From the NCBI RefSeq assembly GCF_014839835.1, contig NC_071632.1:10496487-10560486 (forward strand): a stretch of 64,000 bases of DNA, written 5' to 3'. A program made the position numbers and the translations under genes. The DNA comes from Dryobates pubescens. Lineage: Eukaryota > Chordata > Aves > Piciformes > Picidae. Within the stretch, counting starts at the first letter, position 1. Every line of letters begins with the position of its first letter. The notes under the pieces were generated by a model, which was given only the letters and a program-made list of their open reading frames with translations, ran no database searches and was not told the origin of the DNA. This document shows positions 30,201 through 42,200 of this stretch, one piece after another.

Positions 30201-33200
30201 ACGACCGCTGTGGTGAGCCATGGCAGGGGCAGCTGGTGTCCCCTGTGGCACCGGTGCGGTGGGACACTCCTGGGGCCACCTGGTGTCCCCCTCCCGGGTG
30301 ACACACATCCTGGCACAGGCTCCAGCGCTGTTCTGCCATGCCCGGGCCGCTTCTCCTGTGACGATGGCATTTGCCTCAACATCTCGAGGGTCTGTGATGG
30401 TGCCACCGACTGTCCCCATGGCGAGGACGAGCTGGCCTGTGGTGAGCAGCTCCCTGTGACAGGCATAGGCAGTGCCAGGGGGGTCATGGTTGAGGGTGAT
30501 GATGCTGCCACAGCTACCTCATCACAGCCACCTCACCATGGCCACATCATAGCCACCCCATCATGGTCACCTCACCATGGCCACCCCATCACAGCCACTT
30601 CACCATGAGCACCCCACTGTGGTCACCTTGCCCTGGCCACTCCACCATGGTCACCTCTCCATGGTCACCCCATCATGGTCACCACTACCACAATCACCCC
30701 ACCACCACCCCTCCGTGTCCCCATCACAGAGACCCATGTCCCCACCAGTGCCATCAACCAAACCAGGGGTCCCTGCACCGAATTCGCCTGTGGTGGGGGC
30801 GAGTGCGTCACCTTCCAGCAGGTACTGGGGGGACACGTGGGCTGGGTGCCCCTCACCCTCCTGCTGCCACCACGCTGTCCTCAGCTTAGTGCCACTGCGA
30901 TGCCGCTGTGCCACAGGTGTGTGATGGTGTGTCAGACTGCAGTGCTGGGGGTGCTGATGAGAGGGGCTGCGGGGTGTGGGGACCCTGGGGACCTTGGGGT
31001 CCCTGCACCCACTCCTGCGGGCCCGGCCAGCAGCGCCGCAGCCGTGCCTGTCACCAGCACCGCGCTGGCATCCTGCACCGGTGCCAGGGCCAGGCCCAGC
31101 AGGAGCAGCAGTGCTTCAGCCTCGCCTGCCCCGGTCAGCGGCTTTGTGGGGCTCAGGGGGTGGGGGGTCTGCTTTGGGGGATTTTGGGGGTGATTGGGTA
31201 ATCTGGAGGGTCCCAGAATTGAGGCTGCCTGGGGGCCTCGTGGAGTTCCCAGTCCCACCTCCACACCCCAGTACTCCCCTGGGCAGCCCAATACCCTCAG
31301 GGTACCCCAATAGCTCCTACAGCACCTCAATACCCCTCTACAGCACTGCAACATCCCCTGCCAGGACACCACTATGGCACATCAGTACCCTCACATAGCA
31401 CCTCTATAGCCCCCCAATACCCCCTTCTAGGACCCAGTACCCCCATGAGGCAGCCCAGAGCTCCCCAATATCCCCCTCTAGCACCCCAATACCCACTTCT
31501 AGGACCCCACAGCACCTCAGTAGCCCCCCAGACCCTCACAAAGCTCTGCCCAAGGGGGTCCTATGGCCAGGCTGATTTGGGAGTTCCTGTGGCTGAGGCT
31601 GCCAGGGGGGAGTTGGGGGTGCTCAGAGTGGGTTTCCCGTGGCCAGAACAAGGGGTGCCCCCCACCTCACACCCCCTCACCAACAGTGGATGGGTCCTGG
31701 GAAGAATGGGGGCCCTGGTCCAGCTGCTCGGGGGGCTGCCAGGGGGTACGGCTGCGGCGGCGGCTCTGCCGGGACCCCCTCAACGGCGGCCGGGGCTGTG
31801 CAGAGCTGCCGGAGGGAGATCCTCAGAGCGTCCAGATGGGTGCGTGCTGGGGGTGACCGTGGTGGGGGGCTACACGCGTGGGAGTCTCCATAAGTGAGTG
31901 GTCCTGATGGGACGGGTGGGTGACCACCACAGGATGGGTGAGGGTGGGCTTCATGGGATGGGTAGGTCCCGGTAGTGCGCTCCCGGTGGGTGGTACCTCC
32001 AGGGTGGGTGGTACCTCCATGTTGGGTGGTAGCTCCAGCGTGGGTGGGCTCCAAGGGAGGAGTGGCTGCTGGTGGGGCAGGTGGGCTCTGGCTCCATGGG
32101 TTGGGTGTGTTTGGTGGGCTCCATGAGACAGGTGAATGCTGGTGGGTGGGTGGTCTCAGTGAGTGGGCATCGGTGGGTGTGTAGGTGGTTGCCCGTGGCT
32201 GGGTGCTCTCCACATCTGGGTGCTCTCTTCACGGCCTTTTCTCCCTGCCCCAGAGCCCTGTGCCCCCGGGGGCTGCCCCAACGCTTCCTCCTGCCCATGG
32301 GGGCTGCACCCACTCGCCTGTGCCCCGTGCCCTGCGTCCTGTGCCGACCTGGCTACGGGCACCGACTGCAGGCACCACCGGCCCTGCACTCCCGGTGAGG
32401 TGTTGGGGAACTCTGGGAGGTTGTGATGACGCCGCGGGACCCCCACCCTCTACCCACTGACCCACGCAGCTTCTTGCCCACCACGGCAGGGTGCTGGTGC
32501 GCAGCGGGGCTGGTGCTGGATGCGGGCGAGGCTGGCGCCGGGCGGTGCGTGCGGCCGCGGGACTGCTTGTGCCAGGCTGGAGGGTTGCGGTACCGCCCGG
32601 GGCAGCTGGTGAAGGTCAACTGCCAACTCTGCACCTGCCTGGAAGGGCAGCTGCGGCTGTGCCACCCCAACCCCGACTGCACCGGTGGGTCCTGGCACGC
32701 GGCGGTGGCACCACACTGGCAGTGATGATGATGGGACTCCCCAGCGTGGCTGAGCCGGTGCCCACCCCATCCTGTGCCCACAGTTCACTGCGGCTGGTCG
32801 GCGTGGTCGGCGTGGGGTGAGTGCCCCGGGCCCTGTGGCACCCAGAGCGTGCAGTGGTCCTTCCGCAGCCCCACCAACCCCAGCCGGCGTGGCGGCGGGC
32901 GGCAGTGCCGGGGCATCTACCGCAAGGCTCGCAGGTGGGCAGCTGGGTGGGCACTTGGGTGATGTGCGAGCGGCTGCCTGGGCGCTGCACCCATCTCCCG
33001 CTCTTCCACAGGTGCCAAACGGCTCCGTGCCGGCAGTGCCGGTACCAGGGCCAGTGGCACAGCCCAGGCGAGCGCTGGCGCAGGGAGCCGTGCCACGTCT
33101 GCCAGTGCCTGCCCAGCCTGGCTGTCCGCTGCTCACCATACTGCCCGCTCCGTGCCACCGGCTGCCCACAGGTGAGGGCTAGGGGGTCTGGGGAGGGCCA

Positions 33201-36200
33201 GCCGGACCCTCCCCAATGATGCTGGTGCCCTAGTGCCAGTGACTTTGGTGTCCGTGTCCCCCCTACAGGGCCAGGAACTGGTGGAGGGCCATGGGGATGC
33301 CTGCTGCTCCTGTGTGCCAGGGGGTGAGTGCGGGACCATGGTGGGGGAGTCCCATTCAGGGGGTCCCATTCAGGGGTCTCCCATGTGGGGGTCCCATCAC
33401 TGCAGTGCCCCAGCATTCGTGGCACCATGGTGTCTGTCCCCACAGCAGGTGACAACGTGACAGCCATGCCCCCGATTCTGGCAACAGAGCCCCCTGCTCC
33501 TGCCACCACAGTGCCACCAGAGTCTGCTGGCACTCCCCTCCTAACCTTCCCATTGCCTCCCCTGGGTGGTAAGTGAAACCACCTGCCCACCGCAGGGGTG
33601 CTGGTGCCCAGGCTGGGGCTGTGTGCCCCTGACCCTGAGCCCCATTGTGCCCTGGCAGACCCCTGCTACCGCCCCTTGGGCATCGCCGCGCTGCCTGACA
33701 ACAGCTTCAGTGCCTCCACGGCACAGGCTGGGAGCCCCCCCGAGGCTGCCCGGCTGCGCCAGGGCGATGATGGCAGTGATGGTGCCACTGGGATGGGGCT
33801 GCAGGGTTGGGCACCCCTGGATGAAGCCCACACGGCACTGCCCACCCCCACCCCGTTCCTGCAAGTGGACCTGCTGCAGCCCACCAACATCACTGGTGGG
33901 TGCCTGGCTGGGGGTGGTGGTGGCAGTGCCAACATGTGCCATGCTGCCGAGTTGTGCCAGGGCACCAATGTCCGCTATGGTGCCAAGCTGTGCCCGGTGT
34001 GTTGTGGCAGGGGTGGTGGTGCAGGGATCTGGCTCCTCCGATGCCTTCATCACTTCCTTCCTGCTGCACTTCAGCGACGATGGCAGCCGCTGGCACCGCT
34101 ACCGACAGCTCACCGACGGCCACCAGCTCCGGGACAAGGTGGCAGTGGTGTAGGTGGGCACACAAGGAGGGACATCCCCGGGTACTCATCCTTCTTGTCT
34201 CCCCCCAGCTGTTCCCGGGGAGCTGGGCGTCGGGCACGCCGGCGGTGCGGCTGCTGGGCCGCATGGTGCAGGCACGGCACCTCCGCATCCTGCCCAGGGG
34301 CTTCCACCGCCACATCGCCCTGCGCCTTGAGCTGCTGGGCTGCCCACCAGGTACCAGCTGGGGGCTCAGAGGGCACTCCTACGGCACAAATGCCCACCCT
34401 CATGGCCCTTCTCCTGCCTACCTTGGCCCTCACCGTGCAGTGCCAGTGCCGACAGTGGCAGTGCCAGTGATGATGCCGGTGACGAGGACATCGCCAGCGA
34501 TGCCAACACAGCGCCCATGCGGTGCCGGCGAGTTCCGCTGTGCCAACGGGGTGTGCATCCAGGGGGGGCCCCATGGTGCCATGTGTGATGGCATCAACGA
34601 CTGTGGAGACCTCTCGGACGAGCTGCCCTGCGGTGAGTGTGCCAGGGGGAGTTTAGGCTGGCGGTGAGGAGAAAGTTCTTCCCTGAGAGAGTCGTTAGCC
34701 GTTGGGATCTGCTGCCCAGGGAGGTGGTGGAGTCACCGTCCCTGGGGGTGTTCAAGAGGGGATTGGAGCCATGGTTTGGTTGTCAGGAGGTGTTAGGTCT
34801 TAGGTAACAGGTTGAACTTGATGATCTCTGAGGTCTTCTCCAACCTGGGTGATTGATTCTGGGAGTCTGTGATTCCCTGAGTGTGGGGACGGGCCTGGCA
34901 CCACCATGGAGTGCCTGGCACAGAGTGGTGCTGCCCTTGATGCCATTCACTGTCCACCCCATGCAGGCCTGGTGCCCCCAGGAACACCCTCTGCGATGCC
35001 CCAGCCGTGTCCCCCACCCCTCTTCACCTGCTCGGGCACCGGCAGCTGCCTCCTGGCACACCACAGGTGCGATGGCATTGCCGACTGCGCCGATGGCACC
35101 GATGAGGCTGATTGTGAGACCCCCCCCAGTGCCAGGTACTGGTGTGGGGAGGGGCTGGGTCCTGGGGGATCAGGGGGGGTCACACCTAACTGCCAGCATG
35201 ACCTCTTCCAGCCCCAATGCCCTGACAGCTGCCAGTGTCATGGTGTCAAGTTCCCACCCACCATCGGTGCCCATGGGCACAGTGACCCCCAAAGTGCCAG
35301 GACCTCCTGGCCTGGAGGGCTCTGAAGCTAGCAGTGCACCCCCGACTGAGCTGCTAGGCCCTCCTGGCACCCCAACAACCCTCAGAGCTCTGCCAGTGGG
35401 CACTGACTACCCTGGGGGGATGCCTGCCACTGGAGCCCTCCCACCGTCCCTTTGGCAAACAGCACCGACAGGGGGCACGGAACTGACACCCCCAGGTGAG
35501 GGGGTGGAGGAGTGGGGGGAGGGTGGGCATGGATCCCCTGGGGGAGAAAGGGGATGTAGGGCTGGAGGTGCTGGGGGGTGGGCACTAGGGCGGTTTGGGT
35601 GCCATGGTGTCAGGATGACAGTGTTGGGCAGCTCTGGGGTGGGTACTGAGGTTTAGGGCCATGGGTGCTGGGGGGTCAGGATGGCATAGGCTGGGTGCCA
35701 TGGGTTTGGGGGTGCTGTGGGTTTGGGGGTGCTGTGGGGAGGTGTCCATGGGTTTAGTGCTGCTGTGCCAGGGGGCACACATACGACGCTGTTGCCCTGT
35801 GACTTCCCTGCTGAGACCCTCTGTGGTAAGACCCCCCAAAAAATGTGGGAATCCCCCAAATGGGGGAACCCCCAGCCCCCCCGACCCCCTACCTGACTCT
35901 GCAGCCCCTCACCAGGCTCCACCAGCCCCCCTGTCGGGGTCGCCCCCTCCAGCTGCCCCCCCAAGCAGTTCGGCTGCGGCAGCGGGGGGGGCTGCGTGCC
36001 CCGCGGGAAGCGCTGCGACCTCCGCCCCGACTGCCCCGACGGCTCGGACGAGCGCGGCTGCGGTACGGACTAGGCACAGGGACTGACCAGCCCCAGGGAC
36101 ACCCCCCCCCAACGTGCGACCCTCCTTCCCTGGCACCTCCGCATCCAGGAGACACCTCGACCCCTGGGACCCCTCATCCCGAGATGCTGCCCCCCCGGCC

Positions 36201-39200
36201 CGGATCCTGGGGACTCCTCCAATCCCGGGACCCTCCATCCCTTACACCCCATCCAGGGTACACCCCCCCCCCCCCCCATTCCGAGACACCCACCCCCCGC
36301 CTCCCATGCAGGGGGGAGCCCCTATCCTGAAGACCACGCTCCCATCCGAAGTCCCCGCTCATTCTTGCCCACCCTGCCCTGGGGAACCGTCAGGACTTGG
36401 GAGCACTGGGGACGGGGAGCATCAGGAATGGGAGGGGGGACAGAGACCGTGGGGCACCGGGGATGTGGGCACTGGAATTGGGGGCGTCCAAAGTGGGGGG
36501 CTCCGGGAGTGGGCGGCCATTGGGGATAGGGGAACAGGGACTCGGGGGTGGGGGGCGGGACTGCTGGGGTTGAGTCTAGGGGTCATCAATGCTGGGGAAG
36601 TGTCCCAGGTACCCCGGGGCGTGTGGTGCCCCTGACCCCAACTCCCCCCCTCAGTCGACTGTGTCCTGTCGCCCTGGGGGGAGTGGGGGCCCTGCAGCCG
36701 CTCCTGCGGGCTGGGGGTGACCCTGCGGCTGCGGGTGGAGCTGCGGGGAGCCCTGCCCGGGGGGGACTGCGACCGCCCCCGCATCGACACCCGGCCCTGC
36801 TTCGAGAGAGCCTGCCCAGGTACCCGCGCCCGGAACGGGACCCCTGCTGGGACACCCCCCGCGCCGTGAGCTGGGACCCCTATCCGGGCTGGAGCCGCTC
36901 CTCTAGAAGCTCCTTCATGGGGGACCCTCCCGACATGCGCTAAGACCCCCCAAGACAATCCCCCCCGCCATGAGCTGGGACTGCTCCGAGGCCCCCTCAG
37001 GAGCCACGACCCACTCCCCCAATATCTGAGACCCTCATCTCGGGCCGAGACCCCCCCTGCCATGGGCTCGGACCGCCCCTCATAGAAGACTGGACTGGCT
37101 CATCCCCCCCCGCCACGGTCTGGGACCCTCCCTGGGACCCCTCCTGTGGGCTGGGGAGTCCCCAAAGGTGGAGGAGGCGACAAGGGGTCCTGGGGGGGGA
37201 GGGGTAGTGAGGGTGCCCGGGGGTCTCGGAGGAGCCTGTGCCTCTCCCCTGCCCACCTCTTGCCCCCCGCAGTGCCCGGCGGCTGGGCGCGCTGGGCATC
37301 GTGGTCGCCCTGCGACGCCCCATGCGGGGGGGGCGTGAGGAGCCGGACCCGGAGCTGCAGCGACCCCCCCCCCAAAAACGGGGGCGAGCCCTGCCCAGGC
37401 CCTCCCCTGCAGAGCGAGCCCTGCAACCTGCGGCCCTGCGGGGACCCCCCAGGTACGGGGAGGGGGGAGGTGTCGCACTGCGAGGGGTGCGCTGCGGGGA
37501 CCCCTCCCAATCCCTGACAGCCGCCCCCTCCCCTCTGCTGCGCCTCCCCCATCAAGCCTGCGACCCCCCGATGCTGTTTGTGGGGCCCGGGGGCTGCGAG
37601 GTGGGGCACGTCCCTTCCTGCCCCCCAACCTGCGGGGACCTGAGCACCAACGGGAGCTGCCCCGAGGAGTGCCAGGAGGGTGAGTGGGAGGTACTGGGAG
37701 GGCACGGAGTGGGCACGGGAAGAGCTTGGGGGGCTTAGGGAAGGGAACTAGGGACAACATGGGGGCGACTCGAAGGGGCCTTGAAGGGGGCTTTGAGGGG
37801 GGGCCCTGGAGATGCCATGGTGGGCATCGGGGCCTTGGGGGTCACTGGAGGGCACTGGGAGCGCAGGGGGCATGGGGGCATCAAGGCACACTGACAGGGG
37901 CAGGAGATCATATTGGGAACTGTGGGGGCTGTGGGGTGGCCTGGGGGGGTACTAGGGGCATAGGGGACCTAGGGATGGCACAGGGGGAGAAAGGGAGGGG
38001 CACTAGGGCTTGGAGGGGAAGTGCCCGGTGGGTGCTGAGGGCTTCCCCCCGGTGCCAGGCTGCCGGTGCCCGCCGGGGCTGTACATGCAGGATGGCAGCT
38101 GCGTCACTGCCACTGACTGCCGGTGCCACCTGCCTGGCCGCCAGCTCCTGCCCGGGGAGGCCTTTGCCAGCAGCTGCCAGACCTGGTAAGACACTGGCAC
38201 TGTGGCACCACTGCACCGTGGCATGTTGATGCCCAACACAGTGCCACCCTGCCATCCTGACCCAGTAACACTGTGCCACCCACCAGAGCACTGTGCCATC
38301 ATGCCCCTGTGCCACTCTGACACCCCAATATCAGGACACCATAGCACTGTGCCATGACCACAGCCTGGCACCATAATACTCCAAAATCAGGACACCAACA
38401 CCCTGACATGCCAACACCAGGACACTGCAGCACTGTGCCAGTCTGGCACCCTGACACCATGATCCAACAACACCATGCCACTGTGCCACCCCAACACTGT
38501 GCCACTGTGCCACTACAACATCCCAAAGCTGTGCCAGCCTGACACTGCAGCCCTGCTCCCTGGCACTGCCTTTGTGGGGGCACCACTGGCTGAGGCTTGT
38601 GCCATCTGCAGTGTGTGCCAGGCAGGTCAGGTGCAGTGCCAGCCTGAGGCATGTGCCACGGCCTGTGGCTGGTCGGGGTGGTCGCCTTGGACACACTGTG
38701 ATGGTGGCTGCGGCGTGGGCACCCAGCAGAGGTTCAGGTGCGTGGCTGGGGGGTCCTGCCCCATGGATGGTGCCCCATGGATGGTGCCCCACAGCTGGCG
38801 CCTTTCCACAGGTCGCCCACCAACCCCCCTGCAGCCGCTGGTGGTGCCCCCTGTGCTGGGCCCAGCCAGGAGCAACGTGAGTGCCAGGAGCCCTGCGTCA
38901 CCAGTAAGTGCCCACCGAGCCCCAGCTGGCACTGTGGGGGGACTGCAGTGGCATAGTGCAGTGCCAGGCAGTGCAGGGAGGTGACGTGGGTGCATGGTGC
39001 AGTGCCATGCCATGAAGGATGGTGCCATGTGGCACGGTAGTGCCATGGTGCCATGCTGTGCCATACAGTGCCTGCCCTGCCAGGAAGCGTCAGGGAGTGC
39101 AGTGTGGCACCATGTGGTGCCATGGGGTGCTAAGCAGTGCCATGGGGTGCGTGGGGCACAGTGCAGGCATGCTGTGGGACTCGATGATCCAAGGGCCATG

Positions 39201-42200
39201 GGTGCCAGGGCTGGTGCTGGCAGTGGCACAGCCCCATCTGAGCCCTTTGGTACCATCCCACAGAGGCACCCTGGGGCACAGGGGAGCCGTGGGGTGAGTG
39301 GGCACCATGGGCACCATGGGGGCCCTGCAGCGTCTCCTGCGGTGGGGGAGAGCGGCTGCGCCAGCGGCAGTGCCAGGGGGCACCATGCCCAGGACAGGGC
39401 CTGCAGAGCCAGAGCTGTAACAGCCATGTCTGCCGCGGTGAGAGCCCCACACCCCTGCCCCATACCCTGCCCCACACCCTGCCCCACAGCCGCTGGGTGC
39501 TGAGCAGGGTGCTGGGCTTGGGCAGATGCTGGGTGCCCTCCGGGGCGGCTGTTCCGTGGGTGCCCAGGGGACGGGGGGTGCCCCTTCAGCTGCGCCCACC
39601 TGGCAGGGAGGGAGGAGTGTGCCCAGGGGGACTGCACCGAGGGGTGCCACTGCCCCCCTGGCACCCTCCTGCACCGTGGAGCCTGCGTGCAGGTTAGAGC
39701 CCAGCCCCACCCGGGGGGTGCTGGGAGGGAGCAGCAGGGTGGGGGGTGCCGCCCAGGGGTGACGGAAGCTGTTTGGGATGGTGGGTGCCTCCAGGGTCCG
39801 TGGGTGCCCAACTGGCTGACGAGGGAGGCATTAGTGGGTGCTCCCCAGGGTGCTGGGTGCTCATGGGGGCCGTGAGTGTCTCCCTGGGGTGATGGAAGCT
39901 CCTTGGGGTGGCGGGTACCCCCAAGGCCCATGGGTGCTCCCCAGGCTGGTGGGTGGTCTCCCCAGGTGAAGGGTGGGTGCCCCTGGGGGTGCTGGATGCC
40001 TCTCAGGGCTAAGGCTGCCCCTGCACACTGAGTGCCCCCGGGGTGACACAGGAGTGTCCCTGTGTGGTGACGGCGGAGCTGCTGCGGGAGCTGCAGGACG
40101 GGGGTACCGCCCCCCCGGCCCCCCCGGCCCCCCCTGTCAGCAGCAGCCCCCACGGCCCCAGCCCCCACGGCCCCAGCCCCCACGGCCCCAGCACCAATGG
40201 CACCAGCACCCACGGCCCCAGCACCAATGGCACCAGAACCCACGGCCCCAGCACCCACGGCCCCAGCACCAATGGCACCAGCACCAATGGCACCAGCCCC
40301 CACGGCCCCAGCCCCCACGGCCCCCGCCTCGTCCTGGGCCAGGAGGTGCCCCCGGGCAGCATCATCCAGCTGGGCTGTGGCAACTGGTGAGTGCCTGCAC
40401 CCAGCACCCTGCCACCCTTACCCACTGCCGTGTGCCCACTGCCCTTCCCTCCGCCTGGCACCCACCACCCTGATCCCCTTCCCCACCACCCATCACCCTG
40501 CCACTCTTCCCAACCTCAGCACCCAGCACCCTTCTGCCTTTCCCGAGAGCCTGGCACCTAGTGCCCTGCTCCCCTTCCCTGCCATCTTGCACCCCACTGC
40601 CCTTCCTTCCACCTGCCACCCACCAGCCTGCTCCCCTTCCCCAGCACTCAGCATCCTTCTGCCCTTCCCCACCAGTGTATGCCCACTGCCCTTCTCTCCA
40701 CCTGGCACCACCTGCCCAGCACCTGTGACCCTTCCCCCTTACACATCACCTTGCCACCCTTACCCAGCACCGTGTGCCCACTGCCCTTTTCTCCACATGG
40801 CACTCACAACCCAGGACCTCTCCTCAGCACCCTTCTGCTTCGCCCTCCACCTGCTGCGCTCCTGATGCCCCTCTCTCTTCCAGCACCTCCCAGCACCCCA
40901 CTGCCATTCCCCACCACCTAGCACCCTGCCACCCTTCCCACCCCCTAGCTCCCAGCACCCGCGACCCCTCCCCAGCACCCAGAACCCTCCTGCCCCACCC
41001 TCTGATGCCCCTGTGCCCAGCTCGTGCCAGGGGGGCCGCCTGCGCTGCCCACCCGGGGGATGCCGAGAGGGACACTGGAGTCCCTGGGGCCCCTGGAGTC
41101 GCTGCTGGCCCGACTGCGGGGAGGGACTGGGGGTCAGCACCCGCCGGAGGGGCTGCCCCGGAGACCCCTCCCCGGCCCCGCGCTGCGCTGGGGCCAGCAC
41201 GGAGAGCAGGTTCTGCCGCAGCCCGCCCTGTGCCGGTGGGTCACGGCCCGGGCCCCTGTGTGTCCCCCACGGGTCACAGCCCCTGGCCCCCCACTGTGGG
41301 TCACATTCCCGTCCTCTGTCCACTGTGTCCCCCTCCATGGGGTCCCAGCCCCATCCCTGTCTCCACCATGGGTCCCATCCCTGTCCCTGTCTCGACTATA
41401 GGTCCCATCCTTGTCCCTGTCCCCTCCATGGGTCCTAGCCCCGTCCCTGTCCCTGTCTCCACGAGAGGTCCCATCCTTGTCCCTGTCCCCACCACGGGTC
41501 CCAGCCCTGTCCCTGTCCCCACCATGGGTCCCAGCCCCATTCGTGTCCCTTGCCGTGGGTCCCAGCTCCCCAGGCCCGTGGGTGTCACCGTGTGTCGGGG
41601 TGGGGTGGGGTGTGTGTCACCGCCTTCACTCTCCCCACACAGCTGTCACTGTCCCCACGGCTGCCTCCAGCCCCACGGCACAGCCCAGCCCCACGGCACA
41701 GCCCAGCCCCACGACCCCAGGTGAAGCTTGTGCGGGAGGACCCCCAAGGCGGGGGGTCCCGGCGCTGTGGGGGGTTCTCAGTACTGAGAGGAACGTGTTG
41801 GGGGGGTTGTGCCGGTGCTGGTTGATGGGGGTCCCGGTGTGTGGGGGTCTCAGTACTGTTGGGTGGGAGTCTTTGTGCTGGGGGTGAATCTCAGTACACC
41901 GGGGAGGGGAGGTCCCGGTGCCGGGGGCGGAATCCCGGTGCTGTGTGTGGGTGTCTCAGTAATGTGGGGTGTCCCGGTGCCGTTGCGGGGATCCCGGTGC
42001 CGAGGGGGTGCCGCTGACAGAAGGCTCCTCCCGCAGGCAGCGGGGCCGGGGGGCACTGGGGGCCCTGGGGGCCCTGGACCCCCTGCAGCCGCAGCTGTAC
42101 CCGCCCCGAGGCTCCGGCAACCAAGAGCCGGCGGCGGGACTGCGAGGTGGGGTCGGGGGGCTGCGGGGGGGTCGGCCTCCAGCAGAGACCCTGCAACCTG

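Noticed and set aside
38627-40318. 563-residue minus-strand ORF rich in [11 protein letters not shown], antisense to SSPO
   Set aside because: It is the complement of SSPO exons and of the 15-bp [10 protein letters not shown] repeat. No splice or start context supports it.
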